This document shows, one piece after another, positions 48,680-58,628 of a DNA stretch of 64,000 nt. The notes under the pieces are model-generated. The model did not search any database. It worked only from the letters and a program-made list of their open reading frames with translations, and had not been told where the DNA came from. Every line of letters begins with the position of its first letter. Within the stretch, counting starts at the first letter, position 1. Origin of the DNA: Rotaria sp. Silwood1 (lineage: Eukaryota; Rotifera; Eurotatoria; Philodinida; Philodinidae); contig CAJNOP010000019.1 in the NCBI GenBank assembly GCA_905250075.1, positions 1,227,781-1,291,780 of the forward strand, in the 5' to 3' direction. Position numbers and translations under genes: made by a program.

Positions 48680-51335
48680 TATCCCATATTGATAAAATAA
48701 AACAACAAGTAATCGTCGCTGTTTTGCTTATTTGTGATATACTCTATAGAAACTATTTTAAGTTTGACTATGCTTTATGTTGATCTCTCTTAATTTGCGC
48801 ATTGAAAAAGTTCAATAAAAAATTTTATATAATGCAGAGTTAATATTTTTAGTGTACTCAGTCGATTGTCATCTCAAGTTAGTATTATTAAAAAACGAAA
48901 GTTAAAATCAAGATCTCAAACTTGATTGATGTGCGGAACAACTAATTTGCGTGTTGGTTCAAAAGGACGAAATCCGAGAGATTATTGCTATAATATTTAG
49001 TTACTTTCCGTCGAGTGAATGTCAAAAGAAGTAAAAAAAACTTCATTCAGATTTGAATTTTATGGTGATTGTATTTTTCGATCTGATGCATACCGATAGA
49101 TAAGAGAGTTCTTTTCTCAACAGAACATATTATGAAACACAATCGGTAACGAATGTTGCACTATATAGCAAGAAAATGAACTTCTCCGTCGACTTTGTTC
49201 CACAGACACTTATGGTATTTTAGATTTTTCGATCATGAAATTTATCTTATAAAATGAATACTGCAATTAATAATCATTTGTAAAGATAAAGTCCGTGAGT
49301 CAAAAATTTTAAAAACATGCAAGTCGACAATTTGTTACAGCCTAAAGAATTATCCGAAATTCTGATATCCGAACTTGATAGAAACTGTGATAGACGTGGC
49401 GAGATTTCTTCATTATGGATAAAGGATCTTCATACACATTTTAATATCGTAGAGATTGTACTGAAAACTTTTTAGTACAAAAATGCTGAAATTGGTGATT
49501 AGAGAATACAATGAATAAAAGCTAAATGTTGTTTGAATGTTTTTCATCGTAAACAGCGAATTTCTGAATAAATGATGCATAAGTTTTTAGCTTTGCAATT
49601 CCTTGAGTAGTGCGTATATTTTAAAAAAATGGTCCGTTTATCAATCGCATTCGTGTTGTATCACATACAATCCATGCATAAAGACTACTCAGCAAAACTT
49701 ATTTCCTCAATTAAAAGAATCGCTACTTTGTATTGCTCTCTGGTTTTCGTCGATTATCAGAAATCATTTTCACAATGAAAATGAAGATAAAGTAGACTCT
49801 AAATAGATCAATGTAACGAATGGTCCATGCAACAAATCGTTCCATCACTGCATACTATACGAAGTAATGAGAAAGAAACCTACAGCATCCATATAGGTTA
49901 CTTATAAAGTTATCGATCTAAGTATCTTCATTTTCTTGACTATCACGTTTTATGCAAAATAAAACTGTAAAAAAATTTACATGAGAAATAGTCAAAATTG
50001 ATCAGACATCGATCGTCTTAACAGTGTACCCGTGCAAAATCGCCTTTTCAAAAAGTCGCAGCAATAAAATAATAGTCGTACAATAGGAACCTTACAATAC
50101 TCTTGAGAAATACCTTTAATTCCGCGCTGTTCTCTGAGGGAAAACTTAAACTACGTAGGTTAACACCATCACAAGAAAAGCATTTTACATCATTGCTGTA
50201 AGTCGAAAATATTACTATTTAAGGAGTACCTTCACCACCATCCCAATTCGCGTCACTGACTATCTCAAAATCAAAAATGCTTTTCAATTTGATTTTTATC
50301 AACTAAGTAGGTTATATATTGATCGATGATGTTCAGATTAAGTCTCATACTCGACTTTGTTGAACTTACAAGATTCAGGTGCCCTAAACGTGGTTTTTCC
50401 AAGATCGAATACTGGCAAACGTTTGGAAGGTAAAAAACTCCAACTCCACACGAAATACAGGCAAATATATTTGAAATCATATGACGTGTACAAAACAGAA
50501 AGTCGTCCTCTGTCTGAAGAATCACATTTGTGTTTTTTTGATTGTGTGATAGGTTTTCGCAGTAAAGAAGTAAGTAAACTAAATTAGAATGATGTAGACA
50601 AATTCAGTATTGCAGTGAATTTAGAAAAAAGATTATCATGTGATGCAACTTTTCTGTCCTGTGCTGTTCTCGAGCATGTCATGTTTCTTCTAAGCTATCC
50701 TGTTTGTAGACTTCTGATAGATTATAGTTACCATGAATTGGTCACATTGACACAATAGTTACGAAATCTGGTAACTATAATAAATTGTTTGAAAATTTCA
50801 TTTTAATTAATTCATCGTACAGTGAAAAACAACGTTAGGAAACCATGATCAGATTCAGCTATTTCATAATTGAAACTTGAACTATTAGCGTGAAATTTTG
50901 ATTCAATCATAATAGATTAGGAGAATTCAAAAACTAACCTTGGAAACCAGATAAAAATCAAAATTAATACTATGCAATAAGTGTCGACCGAATGATAATA
51001 ATGTCCTATGAATTTTTTTTTATTAAATTTATCGATCCTTGTTTTATATGAGTCGATTAGCATTGATTCAATAATTCTGAGTCGTTATTGCTGTTTGTGC
51101 TGTTTTTTATGAAGATAGAACTGATCTCATCTTGTGATACGCCAGCGCATAGCATATTTGAGCGAGAGAATTGGGCATTGTTCTTCGAATCCACTCAAGC
51201 AAGCAAAAGGTTTTTAACCAACACACATTTTCTAACTAATTAAACCGAGTTACTAGGCAGACGTTCAAATAATGTTAACTTTTCTATTCTAACTCCGGCC
51301 CACTGTACACCTTTGAAAAACTGTTACTTGTTCCG
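48680..51335. other. Gene-poor stretch
   Basis: About 2.7 kb with no secure gene. A 52-codon plus-strand frame at 49317-49475 (MQVDNLLQPKELSEILISEL, ending VEIVLKTF) has protein-like composition and might be a gene fragment. Other short frames look random. Confidence 0.4.
49317..49475 (+). CDS. Possible small ORF or gene fragment, 52 aa
   Basis: It reads MQVDNLLQPKELSEILISEL, then LDRNCDRRGEISSLWIKDLH and ends in IVEIVLKTF before TAG. The mix of Leu, Ile, Glu and Lys is more protein-like than the neighbouring AT-rich frames. No splice partner was found. It may be a relic of a longer gene. Confidence 0.25.
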   Translation: MQVDNLLQPKELSEILISELDRNCDRRGEISSLWIKDLHTHFNIVEIVLKTF

Positions 51336-51339
51336 TTAA

Positions 51340-52249
51340 GGGGATCCCCCCCCCCTTAGAAAAACCCAATTTTTCGAAAAAATATCGAATTTGAGTTTTT
51401 GTCATAGAAAGATGCATCGAAGCTTCCTTTTTCAGAATTTATATGACTTTTCGCAATATGATCAGAATTCCACAAATTCATCACAAAAAACTTCGACTCT
51501 ACTACCAGGTTTTCGGAGAAATTCCCCTGGTTTTTTAAAGTTTTTCTGTTTTGGAAAAACTGCGTTTTCATTTGCAGTAGCATTGAATAGAACATTTTTA
51601 TATTAGCTAGCATGGCAGATGGCGTTAGCTATCTTCATCTGTTACTTGCTTTAAAACAGTCCACTGAAATGTATTACAAATATGTAATCGTAATATGATT
51701 TTTTTCTAGCCTTGAATGAACAAATCCATTTCTGAAACTTTAGCGTTTTTCTCAAAACATGGTTTCCAGGCAGGATAATTGAGATAACTCCCACTCGGCT
51801 CAGGGTATAACCGATGTTCTTTTTGTTTTAAAGATCTGAATGAGAACTAACTTTTGATCGGACGGATTTTTTATATTTGATTTCTGGACTGAGAAAAATG
51901 GGATTTACTGTCGAGGAAGTGACCTTTTCTATGCTCATTTTGAACACCATATCCACTAACATATTCATAAAAAATGAATGGAAGGAAGTTTCAAAATTCT
52001 GTTCGATGAAAAGTTGCGCACAGAGGCTAGTTTTAATTTGAAACCAGTCCGAGCTCTGTACCTCTTATAACAATGAAGTTATTTCGATTCTCCCGAAAGC
52101 TATAAAATCAAGCCAGAAGTTGGGTCTAGTAGGGTATACCACGCGGGAATTTTTACCACAAGCATTTCCCATTAGGACCATGCGTTTCTGAAAATTTCAG
52201 CCCGAACGGTCCGTTGTAAGTGGTAAATCAATTTTGAGGAGCGGGTCCC
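51340..52249. mobile_element. Possible TTAA-flanked non-autonomous DNA transposon
   Basis: TTAA at 51336-51339 is followed by GGGGATCCCCC, and TTAA at 52250-52253 is preceded, on the reverse strand, by GGGACCCGCTCC. The short inverted ends and TTAA target recall Kolobok or piggyBac-type elements. The G/C-richer composition inside differs from its surroundings. It has no transposase frame. Terminal repeats are short, so this is tentative. Confidence 0.4.
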
Positions 52250-52253
52250 TTAA

Positions 52254-52880
52254 GAAGTAGCAGGACAAAATCTCTACTGTACAGTCGAGTTATACAACAT
52301 GGATAAAAAAACACGCTTGTCCACGTATAAAACCTGGATTTTTTTGCAGCATTGCCTGCAGCGGAAACCGGATGTCAGAATACTGAAGTCGTTCTATCCC
52401 GTGACAATTTCTGGCACGCAACTACGAATTACTAAAAAGGCAACGAAAACAAATACTTCTAAACAAATATGTTTAGAAAATAACTTAAAGAAATAAAATC
52501 TAAAAACTCTCTTATGAGGTAATGCATTGAAAACGAGACAAATATGCACATGAAAAATTATACTTTCGAAGGAAAATGGCACGAATAAAAATTATTCACG
52601 CAATATTTTTGTGCTTAATTAACCTTTAAAATACTTCTTACTTCACTTTTATGCTTACCTGCTATTCAACAGCTGCAAAATTCTTTATTGACGAATGAAT
52701 CGGTTGATGTTGAAATCGTTTCCGTATTATGAAATGAGTAGTGTGGCTGCTCGCAAATAGCTACCATATGAAAGAAAAAAAATTTTTTTTCGATTCAAAG
52801 CGTTTACAATGTAAACAAATCTTTGCTTGAACGCATTTCTCTCTGTTCTTTACCTCTTTGTCACTTTTCATTCTAGAAAC
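52254..52880. other. Non-coding stretch
   Basis: No gene or clear repeat seen. A 65-codon frame at 52299-52496 is Lys/Thr-rich and unconvincing. Confidence 0.4.
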
Positions 52881-52893
52881 TCATTGTGATTTG

Positions 52894-53055
52894 GGTCTGG
52901 GTGTGAATGAGTGGGATGTGGGTGTGGGTGGGTGGGATGTGGGTGTGGGTGAGTGGGATGTGGGATGTGGGTGGGGGTAGGTGAGATGTGGGATGTGGGT
53001 ATGGGTGGGTGGGATGTGGGTATGGTGTGGGTGGGTGGGATGTGGGTGTGAGTGT
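52894..53055 (+). repeat. Telomere-like GT tract (TGTGGG/GGATGTGGG units)
   Basis: About 160 bases made almost only of G and T with a few A, built from GTGGGATGTGGGTGTGGGTG and close variants. TGTGGG occurs many times, always on the plus strand. Bdelloid telomeric repeats are reported to be of the TGTGGG type, from memory. The tract is internal and degenerate, so it is either an interstitial telomere-like block or a satellite with similar composition. It could form G-quadruplexes. Confidence 0.75.
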
Positions 53056-53129
53056 GAATATTAGTTATCAGCAAACCCCACCAACGCCCACACGCATCCC
53101 TATATAGCATGTTGTTTGGGAGTAGCAAG

Positions 53130-53195
53130 TAGGGGTGGGAAGTTACCATTCCCAGACCGTCACCCGGGAACTGTAACGGTAACTTCCCACCCCTA
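53130..53195. mobile_element. Tiny hAT-like MITE, 66 bp with 8-bp target duplication
   Basis: Perfect terminal inverted repeats TAGGGGTGGGAAGTTACC begin at 53130 and end at 53195. They are flanked by GTAGCAAG (53122-53129) and CTAGCAAG (53196-53203), which match at 7 of 8 bases. The TIR start (TAGGGGTGGG) and 8-bp duplication are typical of hAT superfamily elements. Confidence 0.8.
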
Positions 53196-53203
53196 CTAGC
53201 AAG

Positions 53204-54612
53204 AAGCTCTAAACTACTGCATCTACTTCTGTTTCAACTACATTGGGGAAAAAATTTCTTTCTTTTTTTATCCATCGCGTATATGCAAAAAGTATTATGT
53301 CAATGACAAATGATATCTATGACAAATTTAAAGTCGATTCTGCTACATGAAATGAGGCTTTAAATAAGAATCGACAAGCATGTTGGAAAATAACACCTAT
53401 ATACAAAAAGTCAAACACAAAGTTCTAATTATGAAGATGGATTGTGCAAAAAAATTCATAGAATAGGAGACATTTTCCGTGTCCTCAGCTCATTCGTAAG
53501 CTGCTGATCTGCTTACCTATTTGCAAGAAAGAAACTACTGTCGGATTCGAAATTATACTGTCTATCAGACATCGACCTCAGATATGAACAGATATCATCG
53601 AAATTGCTGTGACTAAATACAAATAGCATATTCTTTGTTACCATTAAATAATATCAAAGAACGATTGAAGTCGAAAAAGAACTAGTAAATGTACTAGCTG
53701 TAAATACAGATAATGCAAAAAAAAACTAAAAAGATTATGAAGAAAAATACGTTTATCATCTTTTTTATTATAGTGATTACTGATGCATAGATTGCTATTT
53801 TTTCACCTTAGTGAAGAAAGCAAACAATCAAACAAAATCCTTTGAAGGCAACGTTTTTTCTCATGTTGTACATGAAGGACAATCATTAATTGATGTATAG
53901 AGAGAAAAAAAAAGGATATATTAGTCAACTCACTTACGTTAACGAAACATGTGTAAGTGGTCTGATACGACAGCATGTATACATACAATTTTTGTCTTTC
54001 CTCTTACATATCACCACTGTTTGTTGATATTTGTTAACGTATGGAGAGAGAGGATGAGGGGATGAGGGACACATGTGCAAATTATCTTGAAGGTGAGAGT
54101 GTTTAAATTTAAGAAGTTAACAAATATTTTTATATATAATAATAATAATAAGAGTAAAAATAATAGTGAATTGCTTTTTTCAATAATATATTCATTTTTT
54201 TCCTTGCGTTTGAAATTTTTATTATTGATCAAAAATATTAAAACATTAAGAATAGCGAAATCAAGAAAAAAAATTGCTATTTGAAGAATCAAAAATAATT
54301 TGAATGAGAGGTCTTTCAAATTTATCATTATCAAGTGATTTTCTAAAAACAAATTCAGCAAGATGAAATATGATGAGAAAGATAGCAATCAGTTGATATG
54401 ACATGTTTTGGTAGTTACTCAAATTATTAATGATCAGATGAGTTTTAACTCTTTTGTACTAGTTTAAATGATGAAAAAAATGAATTATAAACAAAATACA
54501 TCAATCTACACAGAGTTTACTACTACAAAGAATACGGATAATAATTGATGTCATTTCGAGCAGTATAAGTTTGTAAATAGAATGCAATTAAAACCTTACT
54601 ATTACCCATATT
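53204..54612. other. Gene-poor stretch
   Basis: About 1.4 kb. The long minus-strand open frame at 54011-54388 is almost pure Leu/Ile/Phe/Lys/Asn, as expected of AT-rich DNA, and is not called. Confidence 0.4.
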
Positions 54613-54832
54613 CATGGGCGGCGCAAGCTTAATCTTTTATAGGAAGCAATGAGCTCTAGAATGAGACCATATCCTCCTCCCAGCCATAGTTCAAAGCTCG
54701 GCAGTAAAAGTATTTTTAGAAATTAATTTCTCAAAGACATAGTATCGGAAGTCTGTGTATTCACTTATTTGAGAGCATATTAAGGCCTCCTCCTAAGAAA
54801 AAATCAATTTTTGTCAAAAAAATGAAAACTAA

Positions 54833-56278
54833 TGTCTGTCCAAAAATATAGTAGCCACGAGTATTTTTGAAATAACTCGAGAACAGAAAGAGATAGAGAG
54901 TTGCAGTTTTCGCTATTATATAGCTATATGAGTACTCTATATATTCACTAAGACATGCTGAAAATCCTTGCAGATTCAAGGCTTCATCAGTGTCAATCTT
55001 TCAAACAATACCTAACAGTTTTTTAAAGTGTCATAGGGACCTATAGCTCTAAACTATCTAAAAGATAGCTCAGAGGCTCCTCTACAAAATGACGGCAGGC
55101 CCATCTCTCTAGCTCTTGTAGTTCTCAAATGGCATTCATTTTCCTGAAACCTATGCTAGTCGTTTTTCTCAATAGGATAATATGTTGGTATTCATAATAA
55201 ACGTGCATGTTGCTGTTAGTTTCCCCTCTGGAAATAACTCTTCGAGATCGCGAACAACTTTATTAATTGAGAATCAAGTGTCAGAAATATGTAGAACAAG
55301 CATAAATTCAAACTATTTCATTGGAGTGTAAAAAAAAAATGTAAAAAATGAGAAAAGTATAATTTTATCGATAATATATGAGAAAATGTCAGTTATTGAG
55401 GAGGATCAACATTTAATTCTTGTGTAATATATTTATTGCGTTTCCATTGTCTTCACAGTGTCACGTGAGTCGTATCAGGATCATTGACTTATACAGAAAT
55501 CGTCTTTTTAGAGTACCAGAGTTACCCAGTGCATGCGTTAATAAGTTCACTGTGACAGTTGTTTTTGAATGCTGCTGTTTTAGAAAGATTTTAGAGTGCC
55601 AAAACTCTTAATCAGAAAACAAATTAACGACCCTGAGAAGACTAACGTTACGTGACCAGAACGACATAAACTAAATACATATGTTACATAAGAATTAAAT
55701 GTTGATCTTCCTCAATAGCTGACATTTTCTCAGATGCTACCGATAAAATTATACTTTTCTTATTTTTTTACATTTTTTTATAGTCCAATGAAATAGTTTG
55801 AATTTATGCTTGTTCTACATATTTCTAACACTTGATTCTCAATTAATAAAGTTGTTCGCAATCTCGAAGAGCTATTTCCAGAGGGGAAACTATCAGCAAC
55901 AATGCACGTTTATTATGAATACCCACATATTATCCTATTGAGAAAAACGACTAGCATATGTTTCAGGAAAATGAATGCCATTTGAGAACTACAAGAGCTA
56001 GAGAGATGGGCCTGCCGTCATTTTGTAGAGGAGCCTCTGAGCTATCTTTTAGATAGTTTAGAGCTATAGGTCCCTATGACACTTTAAAAAACTGTTAGGT
56101 ATTGTTCGAAAGATTGACACTGATGAAGCCTTGAATCTGCAAGGATTTTCAGCATGTCTTAGTGAATATATAGAGTACTCATATAGCTATATAATAGCGA
56201 AAACTGCAACTCTCTATCTCTTTCTGTTCTCGAGTTATTTCAAAAATTCTCGCGGCCACTATATTTTTGAACAGACAG
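54833..56278. repeat. Large inverted repeat: two arms of about 600 bp, 240-bp spacer
   Basis: The left arm 54833-55432 and right arm about 55672-56278 are reverse complements with few differences. Both encode the same frame fragment MNLQGFSACLSEYIEYSYSY in opposite orientation, at 54979 (minus) and 56131 (plus). Spacer 55433-55671 is unique. The arms differ by scattered substitutions and small indels. This would extrude as a cruciform and is the largest palindrome in the window. Confidence 0.88.
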
Positions 56279-57051
56279 TAGGATCAATGCATGGAGGGAT
56301 AGCCTGTGTTCTACTCTTTCGGAAACAAAATGGTTTTTAAATCGACATCCCGTTTTAGGGCAAAAATTTTGATAGCTTTTATCATTCGCTTCTTAAAAAA
56401 CCGGAACAAGCTTTTCTCAGAAAAAACGGAAATTGTTTTTTGTTTTTTCTCAGACTATACTTTTTCACATGCGCAACCCAAATTTCTCTGTCCAGGCTCA
56501 TTCAATATTTTTTATTTTCTTTTTGTTTGATAGAGGATATCAAAATGCAGGGCACCACAGAGGTCTTTTTTTAATTAAGTTTTGTTTTTTCATTATATAT
56601 GCAAACAATTATGTAAATTGTTGCCTATTTTTAGAGAGTTTTCTGAATTATTGAACGTGTGAACCATTTTCTCCGCTTAAAGAGTAAGAATTTTAAAAAA
56701 AGAACTCTGTAGTGCCCTATACCCTGACATGCTCTTTCAAACAAAATAAAATTTAATATGTTGAAAGAGCTCGGACAAAGAAAAATGGATTTCAAAATGA
56801 GCTATTTTTTGCCCTTGTTTGGTACATATCTCCACCCAATATCATGATATAGGGATAGGGCAGACAATTTTACCATAGCGTCTCGACATCAGTCTCAACA
56901 TGGTCTGAAAATGTCAGACGATTTGAATGTACTTGGTCCTGGAATCGATTTTTGAGGAAAAAGGCCACAGTTTGAGCGTAGTGTAACGTTTTTATTGAGA
57001 ACAGATGTATTCAGAACGAATTACCAAAACTCAAGTTGTTTTTGTTATTAC

Positions 57052-57138
57052 CTTTCGCTCACCAGTCATTTGGTTTTCGAGTTGATACTCATATGAAAGA
57101 TTGTCTGCTAATTTAACAGCTATTCCTTCTTGATGAAA
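57052..57138 (-). other. Isolated exon-like stretch inside the hAT-like element
   Basis: An acceptor (TTTATAG) at the right precedes 29 in-frame codons, FHQEGIAVKLADNLSYEYQL then ENQMTGERK, which end exactly at a GTAATAAC donor. Both junctions are phase 0. The composition is protein-like, unlike the surrounding repeat. It may be an exon captured by the element. I recognise no family. Confidence 0.4.
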
Positions 57139-57909
57139 CTATAAACATAAGAATCAATTGAAAATATTGCGGTCTTCTCATGGGAACTGTTTACTTAACT
57201 ATTTATATTAGCAGCTAGTTGATCTCTTTATGAATACGTTCTTGTACGGTGATTATGGACGAATGCAGACAGAAGTACAAATTGGAGTTACTTGATAATC
57301 AAAAGTTCAACAAACATGGAGAAATAAAATACAGATGAAACATGAACAATTATGGGAAGCAATAAAAATTTATTGTTTCCTCAAATTCTTTTTAGGGGAA
57401 GCAATTGATAACTCGTCGCCTGCTGGTGCGCCGCCCATGTCCGTATTCAATCTTATCCAATAGTAGTGATTTAAAGAGTATTATGTAAACTTGTCCTACT
57501 ATATGATGATTATTGAAAATTAACAAAAAAGACAAATAATAAATAAAAGTATGATGTAACACATCATACTAAAGTAAAATATACTCTGTTCTATATTAGA
57601 AAAAAACCAATCGATAGAAGTGGCATGATCATATAAGCAGATGCAAAATTTAGAATGTCATACGGTATATTCCTATGGCGACTTAGAAAATCTTATTTGA
57701 TACGTTTAAAATATGCTATTGCACTTTTATTTGTCAGAAAAAATATTAAATGAATTTCAGGACAACTATTCATTATTATTTTTGTCTACATTCTTACATG
57801 AACAACTGCAATATGTAATAAAAAGAGAAGAAATTAATATTATGTTTGTTCATTCACTGTTTTTCTCTTATGGACACGACTAATCAGTGTAATTAATTCA
57901 AACATTCTA

Positions 57910-58128
57910 GCTCAAGAAGTCGACCAAGACATGTTCGAATTGAAAAAAAAAGCACCACAACCACGTCTCATAGAACGTTTGAAACAACAAGATAGATATA
58001 TCAATTGTTGAGAATCACATTTGGATGAGTTCCAACAATGAGATGCATGTTTACATGAAACAAAAATGGCATGTAAAATATTAAAATCCGTGCTAAATTA
58101 TCGTTTTTTAACAAAATATACACAGCTA
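57910..58128 (+). pseudogene. Decayed coding fragment with two in-frame TGA codons
   Basis: The plus-strand frame reads AQEVDQDMFELKKKAPQPRL, IERLKQQDRYINC, stop, ESHLDEFQQ, stop, then DACLHETKMACKILKSVLNY and RFLTKYTQL to TAA. Both stops are TGA (58009-58011 and 58039-58041), one base away from TGG. The text between is continuous, helical and charged, as in a coiled-coil protein. It appears to be a gene relic inactivated by point mutation. No family recognised. Confidence 0.55.
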
Positions 58129-58195
58129 TAACCATCAGTACATAGAGTAAAAAAAATCATTATCTCGTTTGCAACAAACATATTTAGATCCACTA

Positions 58196-58301
58196 ATGAG
58201 GGTATGGGTGTGGATGTAGGGATGCGGGTGTGTGGGTGGATGTGAGTGCGGGAATGTAGGTGTAACTCTTGTGCTCAAAGACACCCACACCCACACCCTC
58301 T
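58196..58301. repeat. GT-rich foldback with telomere-like motifs, third member
   Basis: GAGGGTATGGGTGTGGATGT and further G-rich units on the left face ACACCCACACCCACACCCTC on the right. It is the same design as 43116-43194. A shorter relative lies at 58483-58550 (GGATGTGAATGCGGGTGT with ACACCAACACCCACTCCCTC). Confidence 0.65.
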
Positions 58302-58482
58302 TTTTCAATCATACATCGATGCATTCAGTGATGCTATGTTTAGAGTTCGTTTGAGGTGCGTTACAATATGAAACAAATTAGATCATATAAGTTATAAGTC
58401 ATGGAAGTGATTAGAAGTGAAACGAATAGATAGTGTGATAATCGATGAAAAAAAGCTCTGTTTTAAACATGCATATATACAT

Positions 58483-58550
58483 CCAGTATAGGATGTGAAT
58501 GCGGGTGTTGCGCCTTAACTAAGAACACCAACACCCACTCCCTCGTCAAG
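58483..58550. repeat. GT-rich foldback, fourth member
   Basis: GGATGTGAATGCGGGTGTTG pairs loosely with AACACCAACACCCACTCCCT. It lies 80 bases from the end of the ARM-TIR gene. Confidence 0.5.
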
Positions 58551-58628
58551 TTTATTGATGAGCTTCAATGTGGCTATTGTTAAAAACTTATGTCAACAGG
58601 AAAGCCAACAACATGCCGTGGATTTCAT

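Larger units (their letters stand above)
54613..57439. mobile_element. hAT-like non-autonomous element (2.8 kb) containing a large palindrome
   Basis: The two ends are inverted copies of CATGGGCGGCGCA (54613-54625 and 57427-57439). The adjacent outer 8-mers are CCCATATT (54605-54612) and TCCGTATT (57440-57447), matching at 6 of 8, as expected of an old 8-bp target duplication. The interior holds a 1.4-kb inverted repeat (54833-56278) and, on the minus strand, a spliceable exon-like stretch (57052-57138). No transposase is present, so it would depend on another element. Assignment to hAT rests on the CA-GGGCGGCGC-type end and 8-bp duplication. Confidence 0.6.

Noticed and set aside
52868-53149. 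Pro/His/Thr repeat protein on the minus strand
   Set aside because: It is the translation of the telomere-like GT tract.
54011-54388. 125-codon minus-strand open frame rich in Leu, Ile and Phe
   Set aside because: Composition is what AT-rich DNA gives by chance; it has no domain, no splice partner and no conserved motif.
54761-56340. Two matching open frames (MNLQGFSACLSEY...) on opposite strands
   Set aside because: They are the two arms of one palindrome. The frame has no family resemblance, so it is treated as repeat DNA rather than a gene pair.
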